Both the position numbers and the translations under genes were made by a program. From contig JAODUP010000146.1 of assembly GCA_025642065.1 (NCBI GenBank), forward strand, positions 106,001 through 170,000: a DNA stretch of 64,000 nt. The letters are read 5' to 3'. The notes below the pieces were generated by a model. It did not search any database, was not told the origin of the DNA, and saw nothing but the letters and a program-made list of their open reading frames with translations. The DNA is from Paralvinella palmiformis (lineage: Eukaryota > Annelida > Polychaeta > Terebellida > Alvinellidae). This document shows positions 48,231-60,065 of the stretch, one piece after another (the first letter of the stretch is position 1; each line of letters opens with the position of its first letter).

Positions 48231-48585
48231 TTATAACATTTTATTTATATATTTAGTAATACATTTAGTAAATGCTAAATATATTTATATAATCATACAC
48301 TATTAAATAGATATCATAACAATTTAAATTTATTATTTGAAAATTAAACTAATGTTACAAAATTTGGCATTGAATGCTACCTTATCAGTCACCAGGGGGC
48401 AGCATTAACCGATGTTAATTATATCATAAAATCAAAATCGTTGAAGTGATCTCGTTATATCCAATTAATTTTCATGCCAAAACGTTAATTTTCTTGATAA
48501 TCATTTTTAATCCAATAAGCTATTAAACAAAAAGCGGTGACGTATTTTATATCCTCACAGGTAATATTAGCCCATACATAAATAA

Positions 48586-48681
48586 GCCTGGTTAGCTCAT
48601 TCGGTAAAGTATCAGTGTTTTAAAGCTGAAATAACCTCAATCAGAGATCTGAGGGTCATGTGTTCGAGTCCCATATCGGGT
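48586..48681 (+). tRNA. tRNA-Lys-like sequence with anticodon-loop insertion (probable pseudogene)
   Basis: GCCTGGTTAGCTCATTCGGT at the start and GTTCGAGTCCCATATCGGGT at the end can form an acceptor stem (several G-T pairs), a D arm and a T arm with one mismatch. The anticodon region reads ATCAGTGTTTTAAAGC and returns at GATCTGAGGG, leaving roughly 25-30 extra bases where a mature tRNA has a 7-base loop. Head, D arm and T arm match a Lys(TTT)-type tRNA best. It is either an intron-bearing tRNA gene or, more likely, a pseudogene or SINE head. It sits about 350 bases upstream of the CNOT2 promoter. No T-run terminator follows directly. Confidence 0.45.
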
Positions 48682-49362
48682 AAAACATTTTGATTCTTCA
48701 AATAACTTTACTCTCACTGAGGTAAAACAAACAAAAATCGACAAAGAATTTTTTTATAAAAGTCGAATCTTTTGTACAAAATGCATTTTCCGATTTGTGT
48801 GTGTATGTGTGTGTGATTTATTTTATTTGTCAGAAGAATAACGTCAATATGAAACTTTGTACTTCTGTCATTCTCTTTTTTTAAATTGTACGAAATGGTA
48901 TAACAGTATTGTGTTGATTAAACCAAATGACATTAATAATAATACTCCGGGTAACATAGCGCTCATCGATAAAGGACGTAACGGACTTACATCTTTGACA
49001 GAATGTGACCGACGCATTCTAATTATGTTTGTTCATGAAGCCAAGTTGTAATCGTTTGAAAACAATTCTGAACTATAACTGCCGATACATGAGAGTGGAA
49101 GTATTTTAGTACTCGGCCAAACAATTTTTCTATCCATACTAAAAGACGAACTTAAATGTTCTGCTCAATATTCAAGCTCTTTCAATTTCTTATTGAGTTG
49201 TCATTCTCGATAATAAAGTGATGCCATCTGACATCAAGTTCTCATCTAGACATTATGTTTTCAATGAAGACGATATTTTAAAGCTATTTAGCTCAAAATA
49301 AATTTGTTAAGACACTGAATATATCAGTTATGATACTACAACGAATGGAACTTTAGTGGTGT

Positions 49363-49388
49363 TGTGTGTGTGTGTGTGTGTGTGTGTG
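49363..49388. repeat. (TG)n microsatellite
   Basis: Perfect run in the gene-poor region. Confidence 0.9.
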
Positions 49389-49555
49389 ATCGAGTCTCCT
49401 CAAAGTTCTAGGGATTATGATATTCGGATTTTTGTTCTTACGGTGTTTTCATTAGAAAGCGATCGTATGAAGAACGCTAACTTTAAGGTAGCTCAGACTT
49501 TTTAACAACTGAAGTTCTACATAATAGATTTCGTGAAGATGTGAACTGTTGCAGG

Positions 49556-49602
49556 TTTACGGCCACCTTCGTGCACATTGTAAGCTAAATGAGCCGCCTA
49601 AT
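49556..49602 (-). mobile_element. tRNA-SINE family 1, 3' fragment
   Basis: Inverted, CGGCTCATTTAGCTTACAAT and GGTGGCCGTAAACC match the tail half of the family; head absent. Confidence 0.6.
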
Positions 49603-51489
49603 AGTTTGGGTATAATGTGCGAGTGTAGCACTTCAAGGTCACGGCCATTTAGCTCGTAGAAGAAAGTTTAGGTCATCGATGTTTAGACTATCCACTAATA
49701 GTAGAGTCTTGTATGGACGTTTAGGTCATGACTTACTGCTGCTTATTCTCGCCATGTGGAATTCCCTTGTATATTTACCGGATTTGGGGGGGGGGGGTGT
49801 AGTAAATTGAAATGGCATCCACGAAGCAAGTACCACAATGATCTGGTGATAAAAACGAAGATCCAATATATCTGTTCCAGAAAAAATCTGGAGCGTGTAC
49901 ACTGAGCAACATACGAGAAAGATCCTGAAACTGATCTGAGACAGGAATTAAAATAATTAAAGGGTGTGAGCTACAGTTTGGTATAGACGGTCAGCTTCCA
50001 AGTTCGTTAATCTTTAAGCTGAATTATTATTATTATTATTATTAAACATACTATGTTTTTATTATTATAGTAAAGGTATGAATTATTTGATTACTAATCG
50101 CCTTACCTTGTATACACTTTACTACCATATATAGGTGTAATATAATAAATGATTTATTAAGTATACATATATTACAATTTATTAAACACTGATATTATGG
50201 AGCTGATGGTAAACTGTCAGATGACGTAATAATTAATTTTTAATTTGATACTCATAGACAACAGATGTCGATAACGGGAACACAACGTACTAAACTGAGA
50301 TGTCAGAAAGATGTCATAAAAGAACTGTAAACAAAATCACCTCCAAATGACAAACATCGGGAGAATTAATCAAAAAGTCTTACTAGTCTATTGATTAGAA
50401 CAAATAAGTATTATGGTTGTGGCGCGCGCTTGCACACACACACACGCACACGTTCTAAGATGCATGCACGTTCTAATGTCCAGTACTTTATTTATTTATT
50501 TACATATTTTACATAAATATAACTAAGTTAGTAAGGCTCATTGAAAAGTAGCAACTAAAATAATAAATATTTAATGGAAGTGACCCACCATTATTGATCA
50601 TAGAAACTTCGTGGACGAACTGGCCATCATCATCTTAATATCCATATTGCTGATCCAGTATTAACAGAATCACGACACAAACAAGTTCAGGAAGAAGTGA
50701 ACGTTTTCATTCTATTGTCAATCAGTTTATATAGTCCGTTACGAGGTCATCATGACAACCTGGCCTCGGGATGATAAACAACATTAAACTACAAGGGATA
50801 AACAAGAGGATATTGTTTACAACCAAACACAGATCAGAGTTAGCCACAGACACCTGTATAATCGATGGAAACACTTCCTTTGGGTATATCAGTCCCGAAA
50901 AGAAATATCCAGATATCGATTTATGATATTAATATTACTGATTCAGCAATAATTAAAATGGAATTAATTCTACTTTGCTCTATAAATATATGATTAATTC
51001 ATTGATATGATAATAAACTAAACCACTTTTCAAGTCGTCATTTGACAAACCTAAACTAGTCCGGTGTTAGAAAGGACTCACTACAATCTTTCTCGCACAT
51101 GCACTCGTGTGCATGCGCGCGCGCATACATGACAGAAGCATAAGCTTATTAAGACGAAACCAAATTTCGATGGTTTATATAAGTATAATTTAAAACTAAA
51201 ACTGATCAAGCTTAAATGGATTTAAACAATATGTTAATGATGTTGAAAATTAAATATACAATTTGGTGACAGATTTTCGGTAGACACTTTAGGCTTCCAC
51301 ATTTTGCTACGAATGGCGCTATTTGAGTGCAACAAAGTGTGGTCAAACTGTCCTCACGATAAAGGTCAACTCCATCGCTATCATTATCGTTAAAGAGTGG
51401 ACCTGTGAGCAATTTTTAGGTACACCAGACCTTGATAAAGAACATTTGCAAGCCATCAGCCCTGCCCCCGGGATATCCTTTAACACCCG

Positions 51490-51523
51490 CACGCACACGC
51501 ACACACACACACACACACACACA
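51490..51523. repeat. (CA)n microsatellite, left arm of a CA/TG inverted pair
   Basis: CA-rich run 70 bases before a long TG run (51594-51648). Confidence 0.9.
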
Positions 51524-51592
51524 GAGAGATGGAGAGAGACCAGGAAGAGTTGACACGAAAGTCAGTCCTTGTTGTCATTAATCATTTGAATC

Positions 51593-51593
<1 letters not shown>

Positions 51594-51629
<36 letters not shown>

Positions 51630-51648
51630 TGTGTGTGTGTGTGCGTGT
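51594..51648. repeat. (TG)n microsatellite with CG steps, right arm of the pair
   Basis: About 27 TG repeats with GCGCG interruptions; a Z-DNA-prone alternating purine-pyrimidine tract. The Cys-Val open frame across it is an artefact. Confidence 0.9.
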
Positions 51649-53252
51649 TATTTATAGATGAGGCATTATCATTAACACTGTCTGACATATATATGACCCT
51701 CATTAATGACGAAGGAACACAGTTTCAGTCACTGATGAAATCCCCCCCCCCTCCTACGGTCAAGATATTTGATATTTCACTGGCATGCTGGACCTGGGCT
51801 GATATCAAAGATAATTTTCCTTATCTGAGCAATTTTTAACACCTGTTTTTATTAGAAGAGGGCACATTTGTGGGGAAGTGGGGTCACCGTCTTTAGATAA
51901 TAATATGGGCAATGTTTTGAAAATGGCATTATTTATGAGCTTTAGACCTTAATGGCTTATGGGCCGAGGTTAAGTCTAAAAATAAAATGTGACTAAATTT
52001 AAAAAAATAGATTTTGCATATGTATAATCAATTTATAATCGTACTTAAGTCAATAATATCAATAATAATAATATTTTAATATCTATTAAATAACGGCTGG
52101 AATAAATGCAGATAAATCGATCATTTAAACTAAAGTTAGTTTATTTGTTGTAATCTAATAACCTTGAAGCATGAGAGCTTAGTTATTGCAGGTAAGAGAC
52201 ACCAATTCGTGGCTTCCAGGACTTTAGGTTCGAATAAAATGGCTACCGTGAGAACCTAAAAGTTTGGACAACTAACTCCCTGCTGAGAATTAATAATAAT
52301 CAATATTTATAATTAACGGCAGAACATGATAACAGCGCATCCAAACTTCTCCTTAATATTGTCTATAATTTGATGTGACAATAATCACGTTGTTGCTTTG
52401 ATTCTAAATATTACCGGCCGCTAATTAATAAATTATTATAACAAAATGGGGATTGTGGTGTTTTTATATTTCTAGGACTGCTACTGTCTCCTTAAATATT
52501 GCCAAACCATCTGCTTCTCAGGTATCTCTTACCGTGTGTGCGTGCGCGCGCGCGCCTAAAAGTTTTAAGTGATGAAATTAATGAAAGTTCCTTATAATCC
52601 TAGTCTATGTACATATACATACCAACACAAACAATGTTTATTATTGATAGCTAAAATAATAATTTTAATAATTCTGCATATTTAATGTAACGACTCTTAC
52701 AGTTGTATTTAAACTCCCCTGTACTTGTAGATCCAAGATGGATATATAAAGTGAGAAAATATATTACAGAATAAATGTTTACGTTCTAGATCTAAAGTAC
52801 ACTTTAGTACATTTACTTTAAATGGCTGCTGACGGAAAGGCCACTTTAAAAAATCTACATCATTATTATTATTATTATTATAAGTGCGTTCAAGTATATA
52901 TAATTAGCTTTATGCAAGTTTGCATAATGATATTCATAATTACAACTAATACGCTATATTCACTATTGTTTTATACAAAATAATAATAATTAATATTAAG
53001 TTTATTATTTTATAATATTATGTTTATCTTTGGGTTATTAAAGTGTTTACAAATTATCATTTAATGGCCGTTAGGTAGTTAAACTATTTTAGTATTATCA
53101 TGTTTATTATAAACAACAATCATTTTGATGTTTAATTTGTTATTCAAGTGTTTTAATTATCAGCACTAGAAATCAGTTAATTGGTTATTAAATATGATGA
53201 TGATGATCAAACTGTCTATTTAATTAACGATTTATTTTCTCTGCCGTCATAG

Positions 53253-53316
53253 GCATTCCTACAACTATTCGGCTTCCAGATTCCTATTTCTGAACGCTCG
53301 AACCTGGAATCTCCAC
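53253..53316 (+). other. Possible isolated exon in the gene-poor region
   Basis: A TCATAG acceptor at 53246-53252 and a GTAAGTG donor at 53317 bracket 64 bases with two open frames (one reads AFLQLFGFQIPISERSNLES). There is no neighbouring exon I can link, so this rests on splice signals only; it could be a UTR exon of a gene beyond the window. Confidence 0.2.
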
Positions 53317-53883
53317 GTAAGTGTTTCTAAATTCTACGAACTGAGCTCTAATACTTTCTAAAGCATCACCGTACCTGCACGTTATAAGATTTAACGAATT
53401 AACTATTATCAAATTGCTATAATTACTAATATTTAGATACACAGATGAATTATTAAGATTCAATAGAAGTTGAACAGTTTAATATCCGAGGTATATTGAT
53501 CAAATGTTTATTACGAAACTGTTTAATTGCACTATTAACGATCGAACACGAGGTTAATTATTAATCGATTTATTACCATATCGAGTAGGTTTTGTCAATT
53601 GAAGCCGCCAGAGGCCGCAGTAGACAAGCGATGACTTTCATTTCGGAAATATTAAAATATGGTAATAATTATAATAATCTAAATCTAGTGAATGAAAGAC
53701 ATCCTTTGAGGGTCGACAAGACAAGAAAATGTTGTAAAGAAATACACCGAAATAAGCCTCAGATATTTATAACTCGAAGTCTAATTTATTCGAATAACAA
53801 TTCAATTCGAAATAACCAGTAGATAGGGCCTGAAATTATTATAAATAAATAAAGAGACAAATATAGCTTTACAAACCGTAATA

Positions 53884-53943
53884 AGTTTAGTGTAATAGGT
53901 CAAAGTTTAGTGTAATAGGTCAAAGTTTAGTGTAATAGGCCAA
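53884..53943 (+). repeat. Three-copy tandem repeat, 20-base unit
   Basis: AGTTTAGTGTAATAGGTCAA is repeated three times, the last with one change (GGCCAA). Near-identity indicates recent expansion. Confidence 0.95.
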
Positions 53944-54640
53944 AATATTCCCCGAAGTGTGTTGATATACTTGGAAGGACACCGGGTTCAAGAACCAGTT
54001 ATACACTCGTAAACTAAACATACCTAACTGAATAATCCTAGAGTGTGACGGACAAGTGGCCAGTCATCTATTTGAACTTGATCCATGTACACGTCCGGAT
54101 CTGTCACAATACACACCAAAACACAAACAGCACATTTTCCCCGTGTAGTAAAACCGGCGGCGCTAATTCCCGGAGATCAAATATAATATTGGAATATGGC
54201 TGCCTCTAGGAAGAGATCGTGTCGGGACTTTAACTTTATATCTTTCCCGGGGATGTTATATTAAAATTAGTTCGTTGATGTGTTTTCCGGAGCCGAGATC
54301 ACAGTCAGATGATAATATTACGCCGATAGGGATAAAATAGTCAGTGTCCCGGGATGTAATTAACCGTGTGACGTTGATTGTGTGATGTTGATTGTGTAAT
54401 GTTGATTGTTTGATGACGTTGGTCTTTTTTTCCTGTTTCCTTCATTTTGTCGACAATACTACAACATTCGGCCATAAATTTTTCGTACACAAAAGACGTT
54501 CTGTGTGTTTTGGAATTAAGATACCTTTAAAAGCCATCCGTTCCGCGGGGGGGGGGGTGATGTGTGTTATGGACTACCAGTGTCAGTTCCGGTGCTCGAT
54601 TGGAGCGGGCAACACCTGCTAGTAAATATAATTATATTGT
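53944..54640. other. CpG-richer unique stretch in the gene-poor region
   Basis: Compared with its surroundings this stretch has many CG dinucleotides (for example GGCGGCGC, CCCGGAGAT, TCCCGGGATG), little simple repeat apart from the 14-base tandem, and no long open frame. It could be a promoter or enhancer of a gene beyond the window; nothing in it proves that. Confidence 0.25.
54366..54418 (+). repeat. 14-base tandem repeat, three to four copies
   Basis: GTGTGACGTTGATT, GTGTGATGTTGATT and GTGTAATGTTGATT follow each other directly, then a degenerate fourth unit. Confidence 0.9.
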
Positions 54641-57003
54641 TTTCGTATATCAGAGAAGACAAACACATGCGTCAAAAAAGTTGTTTTAATAATTTGTAGT
54701 TTCATTTTCTTTCTTGAAAACGAATTTTGAATGGCCGCCGTTATCTAAGTGTCGGCTTAGAACGAAATATTTCGCCATTCCCGACGAAGGAATTTTCACA
54801 GAGTTCAACGTCTACAAAGGATGACTAATTCTTAGATACATGGAACGAACGCTTAGTCTAAAAGTTGTTTGCTCGATAAAAAATATTATATTAAATTTCA
54901 TCGCTTAATGCGAGCTGTTATATAACTTTTAGTATAAATAATTGTCACTCTCGTGTGTATCTATCTCATTTAATATCTTCATCGTATTTTAAACGTTAGG
55001 AGTAATTATCAAATGTTAGGATATTATTACCTAAATAATAAAATGCGTAACACTATTTTAATCAAAGACATTCTGCATTACAGATATATATTTGGAAACA
55101 CTATGTTTTATAAGTATTTATACATTGATTTGTTGAAATTGGAAGTTTACATTTCATTGCACGGTATAACGAGAGAGTTTATGTCGAGATAGAAGTAATT
55201 TATTAAAAATGATTCTTTGAATATTTTTACCCGCTCTGAAATATACCATTCATTTAAAAAAAAACATATATAAGACTAGTTCCAGCTATTCACAGACCAT
55301 GGACAGCGATCAGAAGCCATATACGACATCCTCATGAATATTCGGTTTTCACTCGGCAGTTTCCGTGGATCACACTTGTGTAATGACATCATCAACATAT
55401 TAACAACAACCAATATTAGCAGCCATCCATTTATAAGTCATAACATATATAAAATTAGCCATTAATAGTTGTTATTTTTGACAGAGACTACACAACGAAG
55501 TTAAACAGCGTCTTTCTTTTAATGGAAATAGAATGAGTCGTATATATAATGGACTTTCTAAAGTAACTGAAAAACAAAGGATTGTTTTCCGCCATTGTTT
55601 GTTCTTTTGCGATAAAGAACTGGCTTATTGGAATAACAGAACCGTAGACTATTTTTATTGTGAGAGATGTGATTCTCTTGTGTATGATCCGCGAAATCTT
55701 ATATGTTGATATTATAGATAAAAGTATCTATTAAGTAAAAACTGTGATTATGTTTTTGTCAATAAATATTAATTCTGGTTCACGACATGATCCAATCGTG
55801 GTGTGCTGCCGGAGGAACAACCACGAACAAAGCACATTGTCCTAACAAGTCGCCATTTTTACATGCGAGTGGAGGGAGAAAGACAAGTCTGTAAACAGTG
55901 GTTGATTTATTTAGCAAATGACGATTTTTATTGTAAGATGAAACATCCGACAAATGTAGGTTAAAGTCATTTAATCTTCACGAATAGCATTATGAAGACG
56001 CTGGGGGGGGGGGGGTTGATAAACACCCCGAAACATTCTTGTACAAGTGAAATGTTAGGAATGTCAATAGTGTTACTGATAAAGAAATCTAAGAATAACT
56101 TAACATTAATTAATAAAGTGGGATCAAAATACAGGTATATTCAAGTAGCTGGAGATGATGTTGTAGCATTTTCCCTATACTCGTAGTCATAAGACTTTTA
56201 TTGTCGTTTATATGGCATTATTACATGAGGCAAGTTCATGGCTTACTATCATGATTATGTGGCTATTCTATCGTGATATATATATATATATATGTATACG
56301 TATGTGTGCGTGCGTGCGCGCGTGGGCTATTTTATGAATTAAGGTAGGTTATTATTTCCATAATTCTCCTATTATTTATATATGCTTTGTATCAACTTTA
56401 TGGATCAGGTTTTTTGAAAAAAAAGCATTTGATTTGATTAAATTGTCGGTCAACGTAAAACATCAAAGTTAAAACACAAACTATAATAAACAGTTCTTCA
56501 AATGACCGAACCTGCAATATTGGGATATATACACCCCCTCCCTCTATCTATCTATCTATCTAACCTGTTAATCTAGTAGCTGTTCTAGTAGAATGTTTGT
56601 TATCGTGGACTTCTCGAATGTTATTGGGAGTCACACACAGAAACTGGTTTTTGAAAAAGATTTTAACAACAAAAATACTTATACCAACCTCAATTAAAAC
56701 AGTCATATATACTGTTATGATATACGAGTTACGACAAAATCCTTATACACCGGCATAAAAGTGTGTTTTGTTATATATTTTTTTCATTTAAAAATATTGT
56801 TGCTAGGTTATATAATAATAATAAATGTATATTATTTTAATAAAGCGCGCTTACTAGCCGTTCAAATGCGCTGAACAATGAAACTCCAAATAATATGTGA
56901 TGTAAAAACGTAGTGTTTCTGATGAGATTAAATAAAGGTAATAGTTATTGTTTTACGTTCTAGATCTTGCTCAGAGCACCAGACTCTTCTATACCCCATA
57001 AAG

Positions 57004-57193
57004 TGGCGCCTCCGTGGTCTAGCGGTAGCGTGCTGGACTACAGATCACTACCACCCGTGTTCGAATCCCGGCGTGGGCATATCTGAAGGTTGTTTCGTCT
57101 TTCGCTTCGTCCTCATTACCTTTGGAAGTCGCTCGGCCCATTTAGCCTACCTTGTGCATAAAAGTGGCCGTAAAACATCAATCATCATCATCA
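57004..57193 (+). mobile_element. tRNA-SINE family 1, copy
   Basis: Same layout as 18124-18311: TGGTCTAGCGGTAGCGTGC, GTTCGAATCCC, then a shared body (GGCCCATTTAGCCTAC) and (ATC)n tail. Flanking TCTATACCCCATAA and TCTATACTCCATAA form a near-perfect duplication. This copy keeps the most canonical boxes and looks the youngest. Confidence 0.88.
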
Positions 57194-57789
57194 TCTATAC
57201 TCCATAAGGAATGATATCTCCACAAATCTATACATATATAAATATATACATAGATGGATCAATACATTGATAACAAGTCTGGACGACTCATCAGATTGTG
57301 AAACCCGGGTGATGGCGTACCCACGTACAAGAAACAGAAAAAACACACATACAAGATACACCATTTAACACCACATCTGGCAGTAATTAAACAAGTTCCT
57401 GTGGTTCAAAGATAAACTAATACATGCATAACATTTCAACATCACAGTTTCCAGTAAATTTCTGTGATTAAAATCTTAAATCTAGAACAACACTTCGACA
57501 CGACAAATGTTGATCTCAGCTTCATCATGGGTTCCAAAAGATCAACACTGCTACCTTTATGAAACGGTACGAAGAAAAAAACCGGTCAGTTCGTCGTCGC
57601 AACTTATCCCGAGACTCGGCCTTTTTTCACTTACCATATCCAGAAGACGTATGCAAGAAGGATTTCTGGATTTAGTTAGCAATACTAAGTACAATACGAT
57701 TAGATAATATATAGTTATCAACAAAATGCCCGCTTCTTTGACCTGACTGACCCTTGTATATAACAAGGGGGTGTCGGTATCGACTCCTT

Positions 57790-57965
57790 CATGGGTCGTT
57801 TCCGTGGCCTCATTAGTAGCGCCGTCGGCCACATACCGCTAGCACGTGGTTTCAAATCTAGGCCTGCCAGTATCTGAAGGGTGTTTCATCTTTCACTTCG
57901 CATCATTACCTTTGGAGAACGGTCAGCCCATTTAGCCAAGTGCGCCCACAAGTCACCCTTCATTA
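57790..57965 (+). mobile_element. tRNA-SINE family 1, diverged copy
   Basis: Shares GCCTGCCAGTATCTGAAGGG, CATCATTACCTTTGGA and CAGCCCATTTAGCC with the better copies 600 bases upstream; the head is damaged and the tail lost. Confidence 0.7.
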
Positions 57966-58475
57966 TCTACCACCACCCACCATGCACACAGAATCAGAGA
58001 GAGAGCTAGCTACATGAATAATAATACAGTGGGTAGAACAATAGATTAATATAAGAGATGTTTTCAGTTTGGACCTAACTAGTTTGACCATTAAATGAGT
58101 ATTCCCTTTGAGGACAGTTGTTTTGGATAAAGGTAAGCTATGTTATGACCTTTAGAAAGGGTACGTTCTGGGGTTGTTGTTGATAATATCGAATTATGGA
58201 GTCAGACTGACATCTGGCGGGGAACATGTAAATTATTAGAATAATTCGAATCGGATTTTATTTTTCATGTATCAGTGGATTGTATCATTACAATATATTA
58301 AACATATAGTATCATGAGTTACGCTTTTTTTCTTAATGCCAAGAAATTAATTTCATATTTAAATGCATCGATAACTAATTTGAATTTAGTTATTAGTGTA
58401 CTATTAATGTTCATATTTTGTATGAATGTTAATATTCATAAACCGGTAACGATATATATATATCGTTTTAGGAAT

Positions 58476-58499
58476 ATAATATATATATATATATATATA
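58476..58499. repeat. (TA)n microsatellite
   Basis: Perfect run close to a second short TA run at 58452-58462. Confidence 0.85.
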
Positions 58500-59667
58500 C
58501 AGGACTTTTGGTAGTATCTCCACAATTCTGTAAGTGTCCTCTAACATTAACCTGTCAGATGTTTGATCCAGATATTGCCAGTAGTACGTATACACTCTTT
58601 GTGGGTTTAATGATATAGTAGTAGAATAAATGCAATAAGTGATAATTTAATCAAAATAAACTTCTACTATAAATGCCAATCATCGGTAGATATATATATA
58701 GTGTGATGTATAGTTCGATATTGATAATCGATCAAAAGAAGGTACAACAGCAAGGCTTCGTTTTGATCATAATTTATTATATCAAATTGTTTTATAATAT
58801 CCGCTCATCCTGATGGCAGACGATTTATACTGACAATAAGAATATATTAAACGTTTACTATCTCTTATTATAATCTACACCAATTTTGTCATTTCGTTGA
58901 ATGGCACAGGTTTATTATCAAAAAATCACAGAAATATTATATTTTAACTCTTTATTGCTATTTGTAAACGGCGAGTGAGTCATCCAGACAACAACAACAG
59001 TGGTGTTTAGATTCAAATCTCGTTACAACTGCAACTTGAATGTAAGAATTTGTAGCGGGAATTCAGATTGGCGATTAAGTATCCAAATCCTTACGCCACC
59101 TGACGGTTATGATGATAAACGACGGGTGAAGTCACCACCGACGATTCAGTTTTAATCGACAATTTAATCATCGCAATATACACCTTATTGATTGAATATA
59201 AATCTAATGATTTTCGTCTTTGTTGCGTGTTCGTATTTTTCTGCTTATCATTATGGATACTGAAAGTTTAGAATATTAGCAATCATAAATCAACTTCGTG
59301 TGTGCTCCTTCCCGTTGACGATCTACCGTACTTTGAACACGAAACAGTCAATGCTAAGTTATTATGATGGCAGTGCAATAGTTATGTTCTAGCCAGGCGA
59401 CTGACCCATCTTTTTGGTCCAGTGGTGGAATTCTTTTTTGGTTAATATATATTGCAAGTTGTACATAGAATACACATTTTGTGGGTAGAAACGTCGAAAT
59501 AAGTTTGTATTTATACCGATCACTTTGAGCTGACCACCATGTGGCTAATTAATTATACAACAAAAATATACACGTATGCTTGGGTTGTTGGCACCCGGAG
59601 TGGCGACGTTCCAAACAGTTGAGGAAAAATTGGTAGGCGGACTTTTGGCCAGCTATTTTTTGAAGAT

Positions 59668-60065
59668 AGGACGTTTTGGCCAAATATAAAAAGCGAACAA
59701 ATATAATAGCTTATGTTTTTTATCTCAAAATGTACATTTATGACATAAAAAACGAAGTCATTTCATGTTTTATTTATAGGCATGTATGCACTACAAGTGA
59801 CTAACAAAATGTTAATGTTTTGATGTGGGTTCTGTATTTAACTGAAGTTTAATTCTGCATGGCTTCTCACAGTTACATATATCATATAGTGACATGTATT
59901 AACTTACTTCTATGTCCTTGTTAATTGTTTAAATTGTATATGGTTTGGGATCCTGATTGTGTATTTTACTGTATGTACTCTATTGTGCAGGTTACTGTAT
60001 TCATCTCCTAACTGGAAGTTGTATTAATAAAATAACAAATAAAACAAATTTGTCCAAAACGTCCT
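59668..60065. mobile_element. MITE candidate with AGGACGTTTTGGNCAAAT ends
   Basis: Left end AGGACGTTTTGGCCAAAT and right end, inverted, AGGACGTTTTGGACAAAT agree at 17 of 18 bases. AGAT flanks both sides (59664-59667 and 60066-60069), a possible 4-bp duplication. The 398-base interior is AT-rich and non-coding. Confidence 0.6.

Larger units (their letters stand above)
48682..53252. other. Gene-poor region, part 1
   Basis: AT-rich sequence with microsatellites, a SINE fragment and a G-run near 49789. I see no coding exon, no RNA gene and no large repeat beyond those listed. Confidence 0.5.
54641..59667. other. Gene-poor region, part 2
   Basis: Contains two plus-strand SINE copies, a G-run near 56004, a CTAT repeat near 56543 and short TA runs. 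Open frames here are short and lack recognisable content. Confidence 0.45.

Noticed and set aside
51323..51839. Open frames of 76 and 80 codons across CA and TG repeats
   Set aside because: Their length comes from dinucleotide repeats (Thr-His and Cys-Val runs); no splice or homology support.
53884..53943. Direct repeats considered as a CRISPR-like array
   Set aside because: Units are immediately adjacent without spacers, and the genome is eukaryotic; this is a simple tandem repeat.
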